A stretch of DNA of 58,945 bases from HGM13006 sp963650135 (GCA_963650135.1 CAVJLG010000078.1:1-58945), one strand, 5' to 3'. Shown: positions 16,666 to 25,615, numbered from the stretch's first letter. Numbers and translations: made by a program. The notes: generated from the sequence alone by a model not told the origin.

Positions 16666-17404
16666 CATCCACCTGCACATCCTGCCGGGGGTGGACGACG
16701 GGTCGCCATCCATGGAATCGTCTCTGGAGATGGCCCAGCTGGCCCTGGAGAGCGGCGTACATGGGGTGATTGCAACGCCTCACTGCAATCTGCCGGAGGA
16801 ACCATGCCTCAATGCCCAGGGCGTGGAGCAGCAGGTCAAGCGGTTTCGCAGGGCCTTACAGCAAGCGGGAATCCCGCTGAAGGTGTACGGCGGGATGGAG
16901 ATTTTCGGCACGCCCCAGACGGCCCAGCGACTGCAAGCAGGGCGGCTGTGCACCCTGGCAGGTTCCCGTTATCCGCTGATTGAGTTCCCGTTTGTGGACT
17001 ATGGAGATACGGCAACGGAAATCCTGGATTCGGTGCTGCGGCTGGGGCTAAGGCCCATTGTGGCCCATCCGGAGCGCTACCACTATACCCAGTCGGATCC
17101 GCGTCTTTTGAACCTCTGGGTGGAGATGGGCTGCCTGCTGCAAATCAATCGGGGCAGTCTGTTTGGGCGCTTTGGCCGCCATGCCGAGGCGCTGGCCAAT
17201 GGACTTCTGGAGCGGAATTTCGTGTCGTTTGTGGCAAGCGACGCCCATTCGCCCACGATACGAACGCCATGGCTGCGGGATGCGGCGGAGTATTTGCTGC
17301 GGGAGTATCCCAAAGAGACGGTCTGGGCCCTGCTGGAGGAAAATCCCCGCCGGGTACTGGAAAACAAAGAAATCGTGATGGACGAACCAATTTGGTTTGA
17401 ATAG
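16658..17404 (+). CDS. CpsB/YwqE-type protein-tyrosine phosphatase (PHP fold)
   Basis: Metal-dependent phosphatase that dephosphorylates BY-kinases of capsule systems; 248 aa, cytoplasmic. The family start MIDIHLHILPGVDDG contributes metal-binding His and Asp residues; further ligands are seen in ATPHCN, PLIEFPF, VAHPERYHY and SDAHS. Length matches CpsB/Wzb of Gram-positive bacteria. It is the first clear exopolysaccharide gene of the operon and overlaps the PqqD-like gene. Its likely substrates are the tyrosine-rich tails of the two BY-kinases encoded 0.9 and 2.3 kb downstream. Confidence 0.92.
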   Translation: MIDIHLHILPGVDDGSPSMESSLEMAQLALESGVHGVIATPHCNLPEEPCLNAQGVEQQVKRFRRALQQAGIPLKVYGGMEIFGTPQTAQRLQAGRLCTLAGSRYPLIEFPFVDYGDTATEILDSVLRLGLRPIVAHPERYHYTQSDPRLLNLWVEMGCLLQINRGSLFGRFGRHAEALANGLLERNFVSFVASDAHSPTIRTPWLRDAAEYLLREYPKETVWALLEENPRRVLENKEIVMDEPIWFE

Positions 17405-17415
17405 GAGAATGTAAC

Positions 17416-18258
17416 GTGCGAAAAAAGGGGAAATGGCTGCTTCTGCTGCTGGTGCTGATTTGCTGCATCGGACTTGCCGTTTATCAGGTGATATGGAACC
17501 AGGCATATGACCGGGACCCACCGGTGATTACCATGGACAGCGATGAACTGACTCTGTCGGTATCGGACCCGGAAAGCGACCTGCTGCAAGGGGTAACGGC
17601 GACGGACCCGCAGGATGGCGACGTCACCGGCTCTTTGGTGGTGGAATCCGTCCGGGGCGTTGTGGCGGACCAGGAATTTACCGTGACCTATGCTGCCTTT
17701 GACAGCGCAGGCAATGTGGTCAAGGCCCAGCGCACGGTACACTATTCCGATTATGTGAGCCCGAAGTTTTCGCTGACGGGGTCGCTGCTGCTCCGGTCTT
17801 CGTCGTCCTTGGATATTTTCTCGGAGCTGCAAGCGGAGGACGTATTCGACGGCAACCTGACGGACCGTATCAAGGCGACCCTCACCGGCGGCGGGCAGCA
17901 GATCAGTGATCCGGGAGACTATACCGTAGAGTTCCGGGTGACCAATTCCCTGGGGGATACGGCTTACCTGGAAGCGCCCATCCGTGTGGTGGCAGCGGAG
18001 GATAGTAATGCGGAGATCACGCTGACGGACTACCTGATCTATGTGCCCAAGGGGGAGAATCTCCAGCCCAAGGAGTATTTGGATACCATGAAGGCGGGCA
18101 GCGAAACCATCTCGCTGGGCCGGTATAACGCAGACGAATTCATTGATGTGGACTCCCATGTGGACACCGACACCCCCGGCACCTACTGGGTGGACTATAC
18201 CGTTACTTATGAGGACTATACCGGTCAGTCGCGGCTGATTGTGGTTGTGGAGGATTGA
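17416..18258 (+). CDS. Membrane-anchored protein with Ig-like (DUF5011-type) repeats
   Basis: 280 aa from a GTG start. Residues about 5-25 form one membrane helix with a positively charged N terminus, so the rest is extracytoplasmic. Residues about 33-115 and 115-195 read as two immunoglobulin-like repeats of the DUF5011/HYR type (GVTATDPQDGDVTGSL and TVTYAAFDSAGNV; then AEDVFDGNLTDRI), with a third more diverged unit to the C terminus. Such repeats bind surface polymers or act as spacers. Encoded between the CpsB-like phosphatase and the first BY-kinase, with 11 nt and 3 nt gaps; probably an export or attachment component of the polysaccharide. Confidence 0.65.
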   Translation: MRKKGKWLLLLLVLICCIGLAVYQVIWNQAYDRDPPVITMDSDELTLSVSDPESDLLQGVTATDPQDGDVTGSLVVESVRGVVADQEFTVTYAAFDSAGNVVKAQRTVHYSDYVSPKFSLTGSLLLRSSSSLDIFSELQAEDVFDGNLTDRIKATLTGGGQQISDPGDYTVEFRVTNSLGDTAYLEAPIRVVAAEDSNAEITLTDYLIYVPKGENLQPKEYLDTMKAGSETISLGRYNADEFIDVDSHVDTDTPGTYWVDYTVTYEDYTGQSRLIVVVED

Positions 18259-18261
18259 TGC

Positions 18262-19734
18262 ATGGCGGAGAATAAAAATCAGCAGCGGGAAGCGCCAATT
18301 TCGCTGCTTTCCTATGATCCCATTATTCTTCTGCGGGATGTGCTGCGCCGGTGGTATCTGATTGTGGCGGCAGCGCTGATTGTGGGGATGGGCGCGTATA
18401 CGGCAACGGAGCTGACCTATGTGCCCCGGTATACCACCACCACGACCTTTGTGGTCACCATGCAGGAGAGCTCTTCGTCGGTTTACCAGAACCTTTCGGC
18501 GACCACCAGTCTGGCCACTACGTTTTCGGAGATCATCAACAGCTCTATTCTGCGGAAGACCGTAACGGAAGAGCTGGGGATCGATTCGTTCCAGGGCGTG
18601 ATCGATGCATCTGCGGTGGCAGAGACGAATCTTTTGACCATGCAGGTGACCGATCAGGACCCAAGAACGGCGTTTTTGGCGACAAAGGCAATTATTGAGC
18701 ATCATTCCGAGGTGTCCCGGAAGGTGATCGGCAATACCGTACTGGAGGTTTTGCAGCAGCCCACGGTACCGACAGCCCCCTCCAACCCCATGATGGCGGG
18801 CAGCAACGGAAAGAAGGCTGCGGCCATTGCGGCAGCAGCGATGTTTGTACTGCTGGTCATTCTAGCGTTTATGCGGGATTCTGTCCGCAGCAGCGAAGAG
18901 GCGGCGGAGAAGCTGGATTGCCGGGTGCTGGCGGAAATCGACCACGAGCGGAAGTATCGTACCCTTTGGGCGGCCATTCGCCGGAAGAAGACCAGCATTC
19001 TCATTACCAATCCCCTGACGTCCTTCTCCTTTACAGAAAAGGTACGCACCCTGCGGCGAAAGCTGGAGCAGCATATGCCGGAGGGCGGCAAGATTGTGAT
19101 GGTAACCAGCGTACTGGAAAACGAGGGCAAGTCTACCGTGGCGGTGAATCTGGCCCTGTCCATGGCGCAGAAGCACAAGCGGGTGCTGCTGCTGGACTGC
19201 GATATGCGGAAGCCTGCCTGCGGAAAGATTCTCGGCGTGTCCGGGGACTTTGGGGCACTGGATGTACTGAAGGGTACTGTCACCCTGGAGGATGCAGTGA
19301 CAGAGTATCCGGAGAACAAGAGCCTGCATCTGCTGGCGGAATCCCGGGCGGTGCGGAACTCCACGAAGCTGGTTAGCTCCGGGGCAATGGCCAATCTCAT
19401 TCAGGCGGCCCGGGCCCAATATGATGTGATTATCCTGGATACACCGCCTATGTCAGCCGGGTCTGATGCAGAGGCATTGGGAGACTTGGCGGACGGCGCG
19501 CTGCTGGTGGTGCGGCAGAATCAGGCAAGAACCGGCGTGCTGGTGGGTGCGCTGGAGGTATTGCAGGCAACAAAGGCAAAGGTCCTGGGCTGCGTGCTCA
19601 ACGACTGTCATTCCTCGCCTATTACCGATCAGGGCAGCTATGGCTATGGATACGGGACCTATGGTCACTATGGAAAATACGGCAAGTACGGGAAGTACGG
19701 CGCATACGGTGCCGCACAGAAGGGACGCCGGTAA
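18262..19734 (+). CDS. Chain-length regulator fused to BY-kinase, copy 1
   Basis: 490 aa. Residues about 1-210 are a Wzz/CpsC-like membrane module with helices near 35-55 and 185-205; the rest is a CpsD-like autokinase with Walker A ENEGKSTVA, Walker A' LLLDCDMRKP and Walker B VIILDTPP. The C-terminal tail is a Tyr/Gly-rich string (GYGYGTYGHYGKYGKYGKYG), the autophosphorylation cluster. In most Firmicutes CpsC and CpsD are separate; here they are fused as in Proteobacterial Wzc. It would control polymer length and export with the CpsB-like phosphatase. The next gene is a second fusion of the same kind. Confidence 0.88.
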   Translation: MAENKNQQREAPISLLSYDPIILLRDVLRRWYLIVAAALIVGMGAYTATELTYVPRYTTTTTFVVTMQESSSSVYQNLSATTSLATTFSEIINSSILRKTVTEELGIDSFQGVIDASAVAETNLLTMQVTDQDPRTAFLATKAIIEHHSEVSRKVIGNTVLEVLQQPTVPTAPSNPMMAGSNGKKAAAIAAAAMFVLLVILAFMRDSVRSSEEAAEKLDCRVLAEIDHERKYRTLWAAIRRKKTSILITNPLTSFSFTEKVRTLRRKLEQHMPEGGKIVMVTSVLENEGKSTVAVNLALSMAQKHKRVLLLDCDMRKPACGKILGVSGDFGALDVLKGTVTLEDAVTEYPENKSLHLLAESRAVRNSTKLVSSGAMANLIQAARAQYDVIILDTPPMSAGSDAEALGDLADGALLVVRQNQARTGVLVGALEVLQATKAKVLGCVLNDCHSSPITDQGSYGYGYGTYGHYGKYGKYGKYGAYGAAQKGRR

Positions 19735-19749
19735 TGCGGAGCGTGTGCA

Positions 19750-21192
19750 ATGGACAATAACACAACCAATGAAGTGAAAATTGCGGGCATCGACCTGCGG
19801 CAGCTCCTGACAGACGGCCTGGGCGCCCTGCGGCGGACGCTGCTGCCGTTCCTTGCCCTGCTGGTGCTGTGTACCGGCTTTCTGTGCTGGCGGGTGTATC
19901 GGTCCTATCAGCCCATGTATCGGGCCACTGCGACCTTTACGGTGAACGTTACCAATCCGCTCCAGTCGGAAATCCGCAGCTATAACACGGCCACCGCAGA
20001 GCAGATGGCAAAGACGTTCCCCTATATCCTTACCAGCGGCGCGCTGAACGAGCGGGTTATGCGGGAGCTGAATATCGGGGCCATGCCGGCGGTATCTGCG
20101 TCGGTGCTCAGCAATACCAATATCTTTACTCTGGCGGTAACCTCCGGGGACCCGCAGTTGGCCTATGATGTTCTCAATGCCGTCATTGAGAACTATCCGG
20201 ATGTGGCGGAATTTGTGGTAGGCCCCACGGTAATGTCGCTGCTGGATGAGAGCGGCCTGCCGGAGCAGCCCTATAACACCCGAGACTATACCGGGGCGGT
20301 AAAGCAGGGTGTGATGATTTGGCTGGTGCTGTGGCTGGTAACGGCGTTCTGCCTGGCTTCTCTGCGAACAACGGTCCATAACGAGCAAGAGCTGCGGCAG
20401 ATTCTCAATCTGCGGGTCATCAGCGCATTGCCGGTGGTCCGGGGCAGAAAGAAGAAGGAGCGGGCGCTGAGTCCGCGAATGGACGATTCTGCGGCCCATT
20501 CCGGGTTCTCAGAATCCGTTCGGCTGATGCGGATTCGGGCAGAAAAGGAAATGAAGGATCAGAATATTAAGATCCTGCTGGTGTCCAGTGCAACGCCCGG
20601 CGAAGGAAAAACCACCATTGCCATCAATTTGGCGGATGCATTGGCAGAGGCCGGTTCCAGAGTGCTGCTGATTGACTGCGACCTTCGAAGCCCATCGGTG
20701 GCCCGCGCCCTCAATGTGGAGAATGTGGTGGGCCTGACGGAATATCTGCGGGGAGAGACGTCCTATCAGAACATCATTCGCCGCAGCGATAATCCGAATT
20801 TGTTCCTGATTTTTGCGGGACAGCCCGCCAGTGATGCATCCGAGCTGTTTGCAAAGCCGGCATGCCGTCAGTTTTTGGAGGCATGCCGGGGAACCTTTGA
20901 TTATGTCATACTCGACACCCCGCCTGCGGCCCTTTTGGCCGATGCGGCCGAGGTGGCGGAGATGGCGGACGGTGCGATTCTTGCCATTCGGCAAAATTAT
21001 GCCCCCAGACATAAAATACTGGAGTGTGCGCAGATTTTGTCTGACAGCAAGCTGCTCATCATTGGCTGCGTCATGAACTATATGACCGGCAGCAGCTCCG
21101 GCGGATATTACGGCTATGGCTACGGTTACGGCGGCTATGGCTATGGCAGCTATGGAAAGGGAAAAGGCATCGAAACGAAAGAAGAAACGTAA
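19750..21192 (+). CDS. Chain-length regulator fused to BY-kinase, copy 2
   Basis: 480 aa with the same order as its neighbour: N-terminal helix (about 32-52), extracytoplasmic Wzz region, second helix (about 185-205), then the kinase with Walker A SATPGEGKTT, Walker A' LLIDCDLRSP and Walker B VILDTPPA. The tail ends in a Gly/Tyr run (GGYYGYGYGYGGYGYGSYG). Sequence identity to copy 1 is low by eye, so this is an old duplication or separate recruitment rather than a recent repeat. Two kinases may form a heteromeric complex or serve two polymers. The start codon lies 15 nt after copy 1; the next gene starts 13 nt after the stop. Confidence 0.87.
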   Translation: MDNNTTNEVKIAGIDLRQLLTDGLGALRRTLLPFLALLVLCTGFLCWRVYRSYQPMYRATATFTVNVTNPLQSEIRSYNTATAEQMAKTFPYILTSGALNERVMRELNIGAMPAVSASVLSNTNIFTLAVTSGDPQLAYDVLNAVIENYPDVAEFVVGPTVMSLLDESGLPEQPYNTRDYTGAVKQGVMIWLVLWLVTAFCLASLRTTVHNEQELRQILNLRVISALPVVRGRKKKERALSPRMDDSAAHSGFSESVRLMRIRAEKEMKDQNIKILLVSSATPGEGKTTIAINLADALAEAGSRVLLIDCDLRSPSVARALNVENVVGLTEYLRGETSYQNIIRRSDNPNLFLIFAGQPASDASELFAKPACRQFLEACRGTFDYVILDTPPAALLADAAEVAEMADGAILAIRQNYAPRHKILECAQILSDSKLLIIGCVMNYMTGSSSGGYYGYGYGYGGYGYGSYGKGKGIETKEET

Positions 21193-21205
21193 GGAGGTGG
21201 AGCCA

Positions 21206-23137
21206 ATGGACGGGAAACCGCAGAAGTGGGATTATGTGCGCAGCAAGCGCGTGCTGACGCTGGTGATTTTGGATCTGTTTGCGCTGAACTTTTCGGCACT
21301 GGCGGCACTTTTGGTGCGGTTTGAGTTCAGCATCACGGCACTGGAAGAGTCCGAATTTGTGCTGAACTATCTGAAAATTGCACCGGTGTATTCCGTTGTC
21401 TCCATCTTGCTCTTTACGCTGTTTCATCTGTATCAGAGCCTATGGAGATATGCCAGCATTGATGAGCTACGGTATATTCTGTTCTCGGCCATGTCTGCGG
21501 CGGTGGCAGAGTATGTGGTAAGCCGACTGATGGGGGTATATCTGCCCAGAAGCATGCCGATTCTCAATCTGCTGTTTTTGTTTTTGGCACTGACGCTGAT
21601 TCGCTATTTCTACCGGATCGCCCGGCGGCTGTTCCGGAAGCACGATGTGCCGCTGCGGCGTACCATGCTCATTGGCGCCGGTGCTGCGGGGGCAATGGTG
21701 CTGCGGGAGCTCAAGCGCAGTCAAAGCAGCCAGAACGATGTGGTCTGCGTGGTGGATGACGATCCCGGAAAGAAAAATACGCTGCTGTGCGGTGTACCGG
21801 TGGTTGGAGATCGAAATTGCATTCTCGACGCGGTGGCGGATTATCATGTGACGGATATTATCTTTGCCATTCCCACGGCGTCTCGCAGCGATACCCGCCG
21901 AATCATCGAAATCTGCCAGAAAACCGGCTGTAAAATGCAGATTTTACCCGGTATTTATCAGCTGGCCAGCGGTCAGATCCGGGTGAAGCAGATTCGAGAC
22001 GTTCAGGTGGAGGATTTGCTGGGAAGGGATAAGATTCAGCCGGATTTGTCGGAAATTGGTGCGCACATTGGCGGCAAGGTGGTGCTGGTGACCGGTGGCG
22101 GCGGCTCCATTGGCAGCGAGCTGTGCCGCCAGATTGCCGAGCACCATCCCAAGCAGCTGATTATTTTTGACATCTATGAGAATAACGCCTACGCTATTCA
22201 GCAGGAGCTCAATTTCACCCATCCGGAGCTGAATTTGGTGACGCTGATTGGTTCGGTGCGGGATCAGGCGCGAGTTGAGTCGGTGTTTGAAACCTATCAT
22301 CCTCAGCTGGTTTGCCATGCGGCAGCCCATAAGCATGTGCCCCTGATGGAGGACAGCCCCAACGAGGCCGTAAAAAACAATGTGTTCGGCACCCTGAATA
22401 CGGCCCGGGCGGCGGACAAGTATGGGGCGGAGACGTTTATCCTGATTTCCACGGATAAGGCTGTGAACCCCACCAATGTTATGGGCGCATCCAAACGGGT
22501 GTGCGAGATGATCGTTCAGGTGATGGGCCAGCACTCTAAGACCCAGTTTGCGGCGGTACGGTTTGGCAATGTGCTGGGGTCCAACGGCAGTGTCATTCCA
22601 CTGTTTAAGTCCCAAATTGCCCATGGCGGCCCGGTGACGGTGACCCATCCGGATATCATCCGCTATTTTATGACTATTTCCGAGGCGGTGTCCCTGGTGC
22701 TTCAGGCGTGCTGTTATACCCGGGGCGGCGAGGTGTTCGTGCTGGATATGGGCGAGCCGGTGCGCATCGACGATTTGGCGCGCAATATGATTCGGCTGTC
22801 CGGGTTCGAGCCGGATGTGGACATTCCCATTGTCTATACGGGCCTGCGCCCTGGCGAAAAGCTGTATGAAGAGCTACTGATGAACGACGAGGGCCTGGAG
22901 AAGACCCCTAATGAGCTGATTTTCATCGGCCATTTCAACGACTTTGACCGAAATCAGCTGATGGAGAAGCTAAATAAGCTGGACGCCATCTGCCATGGCA
23001 ACAGCGCCGATATTCGAAGCGCATTGCAGCAGATTGTGCCCGCCTATCACCCATCCTCGGAGGAACAGCCGCAGGAGCAGCCGGATGATGTGGCGCATAC
23101 CGCGAAAAACGGCGTATTGGCCGCAGGCACCACATAA
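21206..23137 (+). CDS. CapD/WbpM-type membrane UDP-sugar 4,6-dehydratase
   Basis: 643 aa from ATG 21206, chosen for the TAAGGAGG site overlapping the upstream stop; the longer frame from 21116 reads through the tail of the kinase gene. Four N-terminal membrane helices (about 15-140), a CoA-binding-like Rossmann region (about 150-270: MLIGAGAAG), then an extended SDR domain with NAD motif TGGGGSIGS and the active-site region ISTDKAVNPTN, where Met often replaces the usual Tyr position in this family. These enzymes convert UDP-GlcNAc to the 4-keto-6-deoxy sugar that leads to bacillosamine- or fucosamine-type residues of surface glycans. No glycosyltransferase follows in the window. Confidence 0.9.
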   Translation: MDGKPQKWDYVRSKRVLTLVILDLFALNFSALAALLVRFEFSITALEESEFVLNYLKIAPVYSVVSILLFTLFHLYQSLWRYASIDELRYILFSAMSAAVAEYVVSRLMGVYLPRSMPILNLLFLFLALTLIRYFYRIARRLFRKHDVPLRRTMLIGAGAAGAMVLRELKRSQSSQNDVVCVVDDDPGKKNTLLCGVPVVGDRNCILDAVADYHVTDIIFAIPTASRSDTRRIIEICQKTGCKMQILPGIYQLASGQIRVKQIRDVQVEDLLGRDKIQPDLSEIGAHIGGKVVLVTGGGGSIGSELCRQIAEHHPKQLIIFDIYENNAYAIQQELNFTHPELNLVTLIGSVRDQARVESVFETYHPQLVCHAAAHKHVPLMEDSPNEAVKNNVFGTLNTARAADKYGAETFILISTDKAVNPTNVMGASKRVCEMIVQVMGQHSKTQFAAVRFGNVLGSNGSVIPLFKSQIAHGGPVTVTHPDIIRYFMTISEAVSLVLQACCYTRGGEVFVLDMGEPVRIDDLARNMIRLSGFEPDVDIPIVYTGLRPGEKLYEELLMNDEGLEKTPNELIFIGHFNDFDRNQLMEKLNKLDAICHGNSADIRSALQQIVPAYHPSSEEQPQEQPDDVAHTAKNGVLAAGTT

Positions 23138-23146
23138 GAGAACGGG

Positions 23147-23177
23147 AACGCAGCAGGGCAAAACGCTTTGCTGCGTT
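23147..23177 (+). terminator. Intrinsic terminator after the CapD-like gene
   Basis: A 9-bp stem AACGCAGCA/TGCTGCGTT with a 13-nt loop is followed by ACGTTTTTAC. It closes the exopolysaccharide operon. Confidence 0.75.
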
Positions 23178-23223
23178 ACGTTTTTACGGAATACAAATAA
23201 ATGGAAATGACGCACCGTTTTAC

Positions 23224-23252
23224 TTGCGTTCCGGTGGAGAAAATGATATGAT
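23224..23252 (+). promoter_or_regulatory. Promoter for the phosphoesterase/nucleotidyltransferase pair
   Basis: TTGCGT (23224-23229), 17 bp, TATGAT (23247-23252). It follows the terminator and lies 36 bp before the ATG at 23289. Confidence 0.6.
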
Positions 23253-23288
23253 GAACCCTGAAATCACGGGAAAGCGAGGACGCGGAAT

Positions 23289-24185
23289 ATGAGCGCAATG
23301 CAGAGAATGCGGCGGCATCCCGGGCGAGTGATTGCCCTGGGGATTTTTCTGTGCCTGCTGATTTTCACTGGGATTCTGCTCTATCGATCCAAGTATTGCC
23401 TGAAAAATACGATGTATACCTTGCAGTCGGCGGAAATCAGCGCGCCCATCCGGGTTGTGCAGCTGACGGATCTTCACAATAGCGCTTTTGGGACGGACAA
23501 TCAAACGCTGGTGGACTTGGTGGCAAAGCAGCAGCCGGACTTGATTTTCATCACCGGAGACTTACTCAATGCAAACACCCAGCGGACGGACATTGCAACG
23601 AATTTGATTTCCGACCTCTGCGAAATTGCACCGGTGTATGTATCCCAGGGAAATCATGAGACGGAGTATCTGGAACGGTACGGCACGGATTTGATCCCGC
23701 TATATCAGGCAGCGGGGGCCACGGTGCTGGAGAAGGAATATGTGGATGTCACCGTCAACGGCCAAAAGCTGCGCATCGGCGGCATTTACGGCTATTGCCA
23801 GCCCCCAAAATACTTTGCAACCGGCGAGGCAGATTCGGAAGAATATACGTTTTTGACGGATTTTCAGAATACGGACGCCTATACCATGCTGCTGTGCCAT
23901 ATGCCCCTATGCTGGCTACAGGGCAGCAGCCTGGAGGATTGGGATATTGACTGCGTTTTCTCCGGGCATATTCACGGCGGGCAGATCATCTTGCCCGGGG
24001 GCTGCGGCGTATATGCCCCGGATATGGGCTGGTTCCCGGGAAAACTGCGGGGCGTTTATACCAGCTCAGACGGCAGCTCCAGCCTGGTGCTGTCGGCAGG
24101 ACTGGGCAACACCGAATGGGTGCCTCGATTCCACAATGTTCCGGAGATTGTTACGGTAGACCTGCTGCCGGAATCTGCGGCGTAA
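23289..24185 (+). CDS. Membrane-anchored calcineurin-like metallophosphoesterase
   Basis: 298 aa. One N-terminal membrane helix (about 17-36) and then a dimetal phosphoesterase domain with the usual motif order: D-x-H in LTDLHNS, GD in FITGDLLN, GNHE in VSQGNHETE, LLCHMP, and GHIHGGQI. This YkuE/YaeI-like group includes enzymes that cut lipid-linked or nucleotide pyrophosphates at the membrane face. Substrate is unknown. Ten nucleotides separate it from the nucleotidyltransferase gene, with which it forms a two-gene operon at the end of the surface/peptide locus. Confidence 0.87.
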   Translation: MSAMQRMRRHPGRVIALGIFLCLLIFTGILLYRSKYCLKNTMYTLQSAEISAPIRVVQLTDLHNSAFGTDNQTLVDLVAKQQPDLIFITGDLLNANTQRTDIATNLISDLCEIAPVYVSQGNHETEYLERYGTDLIPLYQAAGATVLEKEYVDVTVNGQKLRIGGIYGYCQPPKYFATGEADSEEYTFLTDFQNTDAYTMLLCHMPLCWLQGSSLEDWDIDCVFSGHIHGGQIILPGGCGVYAPDMGWFPGKLRGVYTSSDGSSSLVLSAGLGNTEWVPRFHNVPEIVTVDLLPESAA

Positions 24186-24194
24186 GGAGCAACT

Positions 24195-25442
24195 ATGAAC
24201 GAGATTCAGACTTTATTTTTATCGGCGCTCCAGGCAGGGCTGCGGCAGGAATCGGTCACCTGGACGCAAAGCCTCACGCCGGAAGCATGGACGGCGCTGT
24301 TCCGGTTAGCATCGGCCCATCATGTGCTGTCGATTGTCTATGAGGCGGTGTATGCCTGCCCGGCGGCAAAGGGAGAAGCATCGCTTTCAAGCTATAAGCA
24401 GCAGGCAGTGCTGTCGGTGATGCAGCAGACCATGAAAACCAGCGCATTCCTGGACCTATACGGCTTTTTGACAAATGCCGGAGTAACACCCCTGGTGGTA
24501 AAGGGAATCGTGTGCCGGAGTTTGTACCCCAAGCCGGACCATCGCCCCTCCAGCGACGAGGATTTGCTGATTCCGGCGGAGCAATTTGCAAGGTGCCATC
24601 AGGCGATGCTGGACTATGGCATGGTATTGGTGGAGCCGGAGCTGGATCTGGAATCGGCTTATGAGGTGCCCTATCGAAAGCCTGGCAGTCCGCTGTATAT
24701 TGAGCTCCATAAGCAGCTGTTTCCACAGGATTCGGCGGCCTATGGGGACTTGAATCGATTCTTTTCATCGGTCCATTCCTGGGCAATTCCACTGACGGTA
24801 AACGGGCAGTGCATTTACACCATGGACCATACGGACCATCTGTTCTATCTCATCTGCCATGCCCTCAAGCACTTCCTCCACAGCGGCTTTGGCATTCGCC
24901 AGGTGGCGGATATTGCGCTGTTTGCCAATGCTTACGGAACGCATGTGGACTGGCTCCGGCTGCTTACCTGCTGCCAGGAGATTCATGGAGAGATATTCGC
25001 AGCGGCACTGTTTCGGATTGGCGAAATCTATTTGACGCTTGACCCGGAACAGGCCGGAATGCCAGAGCAGTGGCGGGCAATTGCGGTGGATGAACAGCCT
25101 TTGCTGGAGGATTTGCTGGATTCCGGGGTGTATGGAGACGCGACCATGAGCCGGAAGCACAGCAGCAACATCACTCTGGATGCGGTGGCGGCGGAAAAAC
25201 ACGGCAAGCGTGCCGCAGGACTTCGCGCAACGCTGTTCCCCGGGACAAAGCAGCTGGAGGGACGCTATCCGTATTTGAAAGGAAAGCCTTATCTGCTGCC
25301 GGTGGCCTGGGCCAGCCGTATGGCGCACTATGGAAAGGAAGCCCTGGGGCGTCGGGACGGAAGCAACCGTGCAAGCGACGCCGTAAAAATTGGTACGCAG
25401 CGGGTGGAGTTGCTGCGGGCCTATGGAATTCTGCGAAAATAA
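24195..25442 (+). CDS. PF14907-type nucleotidyltransferase family protein
   Basis: 415-aa cytoplasmic protein of the family often annotated as uncharacterised nucleotidyltransferase. The hallmark stretch is VVKGIVCRSLYPKP then RPSSDEDLLIPAE (about residues 95-125), a degenerate polymerase-beta-like active site with the S-D-E-D-L acid cluster, followed by an alpha-helical C-terminal half (HLFYLICHALKHF). Members are repeatedly found beside PqqD, HPr-kinase-like and ABC exporter genes in RiPP-like and exopolysaccharide loci. I infer that it belongs to the peptide pathway even though a terminator and promoter separate it from the main operon. The transferred group and acceptor are unknown. Confidence 0.78.
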   Translation: MNEIQTLFLSALQAGLRQESVTWTQSLTPEAWTALFRLASAHHVLSIVYEAVYACPAAKGEASLSSYKQQAVLSVMQQTMKTSAFLDLYGFLTNAGVTPLVVKGIVCRSLYPKPDHRPSSDEDLLIPAEQFARCHQAMLDYGMVLVEPELDLESAYEVPYRKPGSPLYIELHKQLFPQDSAAYGDLNRFFSSVHSWAIPLTVNGQCIYTMDHTDHLFYLICHALKHFLHSGFGIRQVADIALFANAYGTHVDWLRLLTCCQEIHGEIFAAALFRIGEIYLTLDPEQAGMPEQWRAIAVDEQPLLEDLLDSGVYGDATMSRKHSSNITLDAVAAEKHGKRAAGLRATLFPGTKQLEGRYPYLKGKPYLLPVAWASRMAHYGKEALGRRDGSNRASDAVKIGTQRVELLRAYGILRK

Positions 25443-25449
25443 AGGAAAT

Positions 25450-25476
25450 GGGGCTGCTGCAAGGTGCAACAGCCCC
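25450..25476. terminator. Bidirectional terminator at the end of the surface locus
   Basis: GGGGCTGCTGCA pairs with TGCAACAGCCCC (one mismatch) around an AGG loop, followed by GTTTTGGG. It ends the nucleotidyltransferase transcript and probably also served the convergent spore-protein gene. Confidence 0.7.
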
Positions 25477-25486
25477 GTTTTGGGTC

Positions 25487-25615
25487 TTACTTCATGTCGC
25501 GCTCGTAGGCCTCGATCATCTTCTTGACCATCTGGCCGCCGACGCTGCCTGCCTCACGGGAGGTCAGGTTGCCGTTGTAGCCTTCCTTCAGGTTGACGCC
25601 GACCTCCCTTGGTGT
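25487..25615 (-). pseudogene. Small acid-soluble spore protein (alpha/beta type), 5'-truncated
   Basis: Not a listed long frame, but the minus strand encodes 40 residues that are diagnostic of alpha/beta SASPs: EVGVNLKEGYNGNLTSREAG followed by SVGGQMVKKMIEAYERDMK and TAA. These proteins coat spore DNA and are cut by the Gpr protease. The N-terminal half, which should precede EVGVNL by about 25-30 residues, is absent; the reading frame upstream runs into AT-rich DNA next to a serine recombinase gene. Integration of the mobile element has therefore split the gene. The missing half was not found elsewhere in the window. Confidence 0.82.

Noticed and set aside
17083..18705. A 540-codon minus-strand frame across the CpsB and Ig-like genes.
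   Set aside because: His/Arg/Gln-rich composition typical of an antisense frame in GC-rich genes; the plus-strand genes have clear families.
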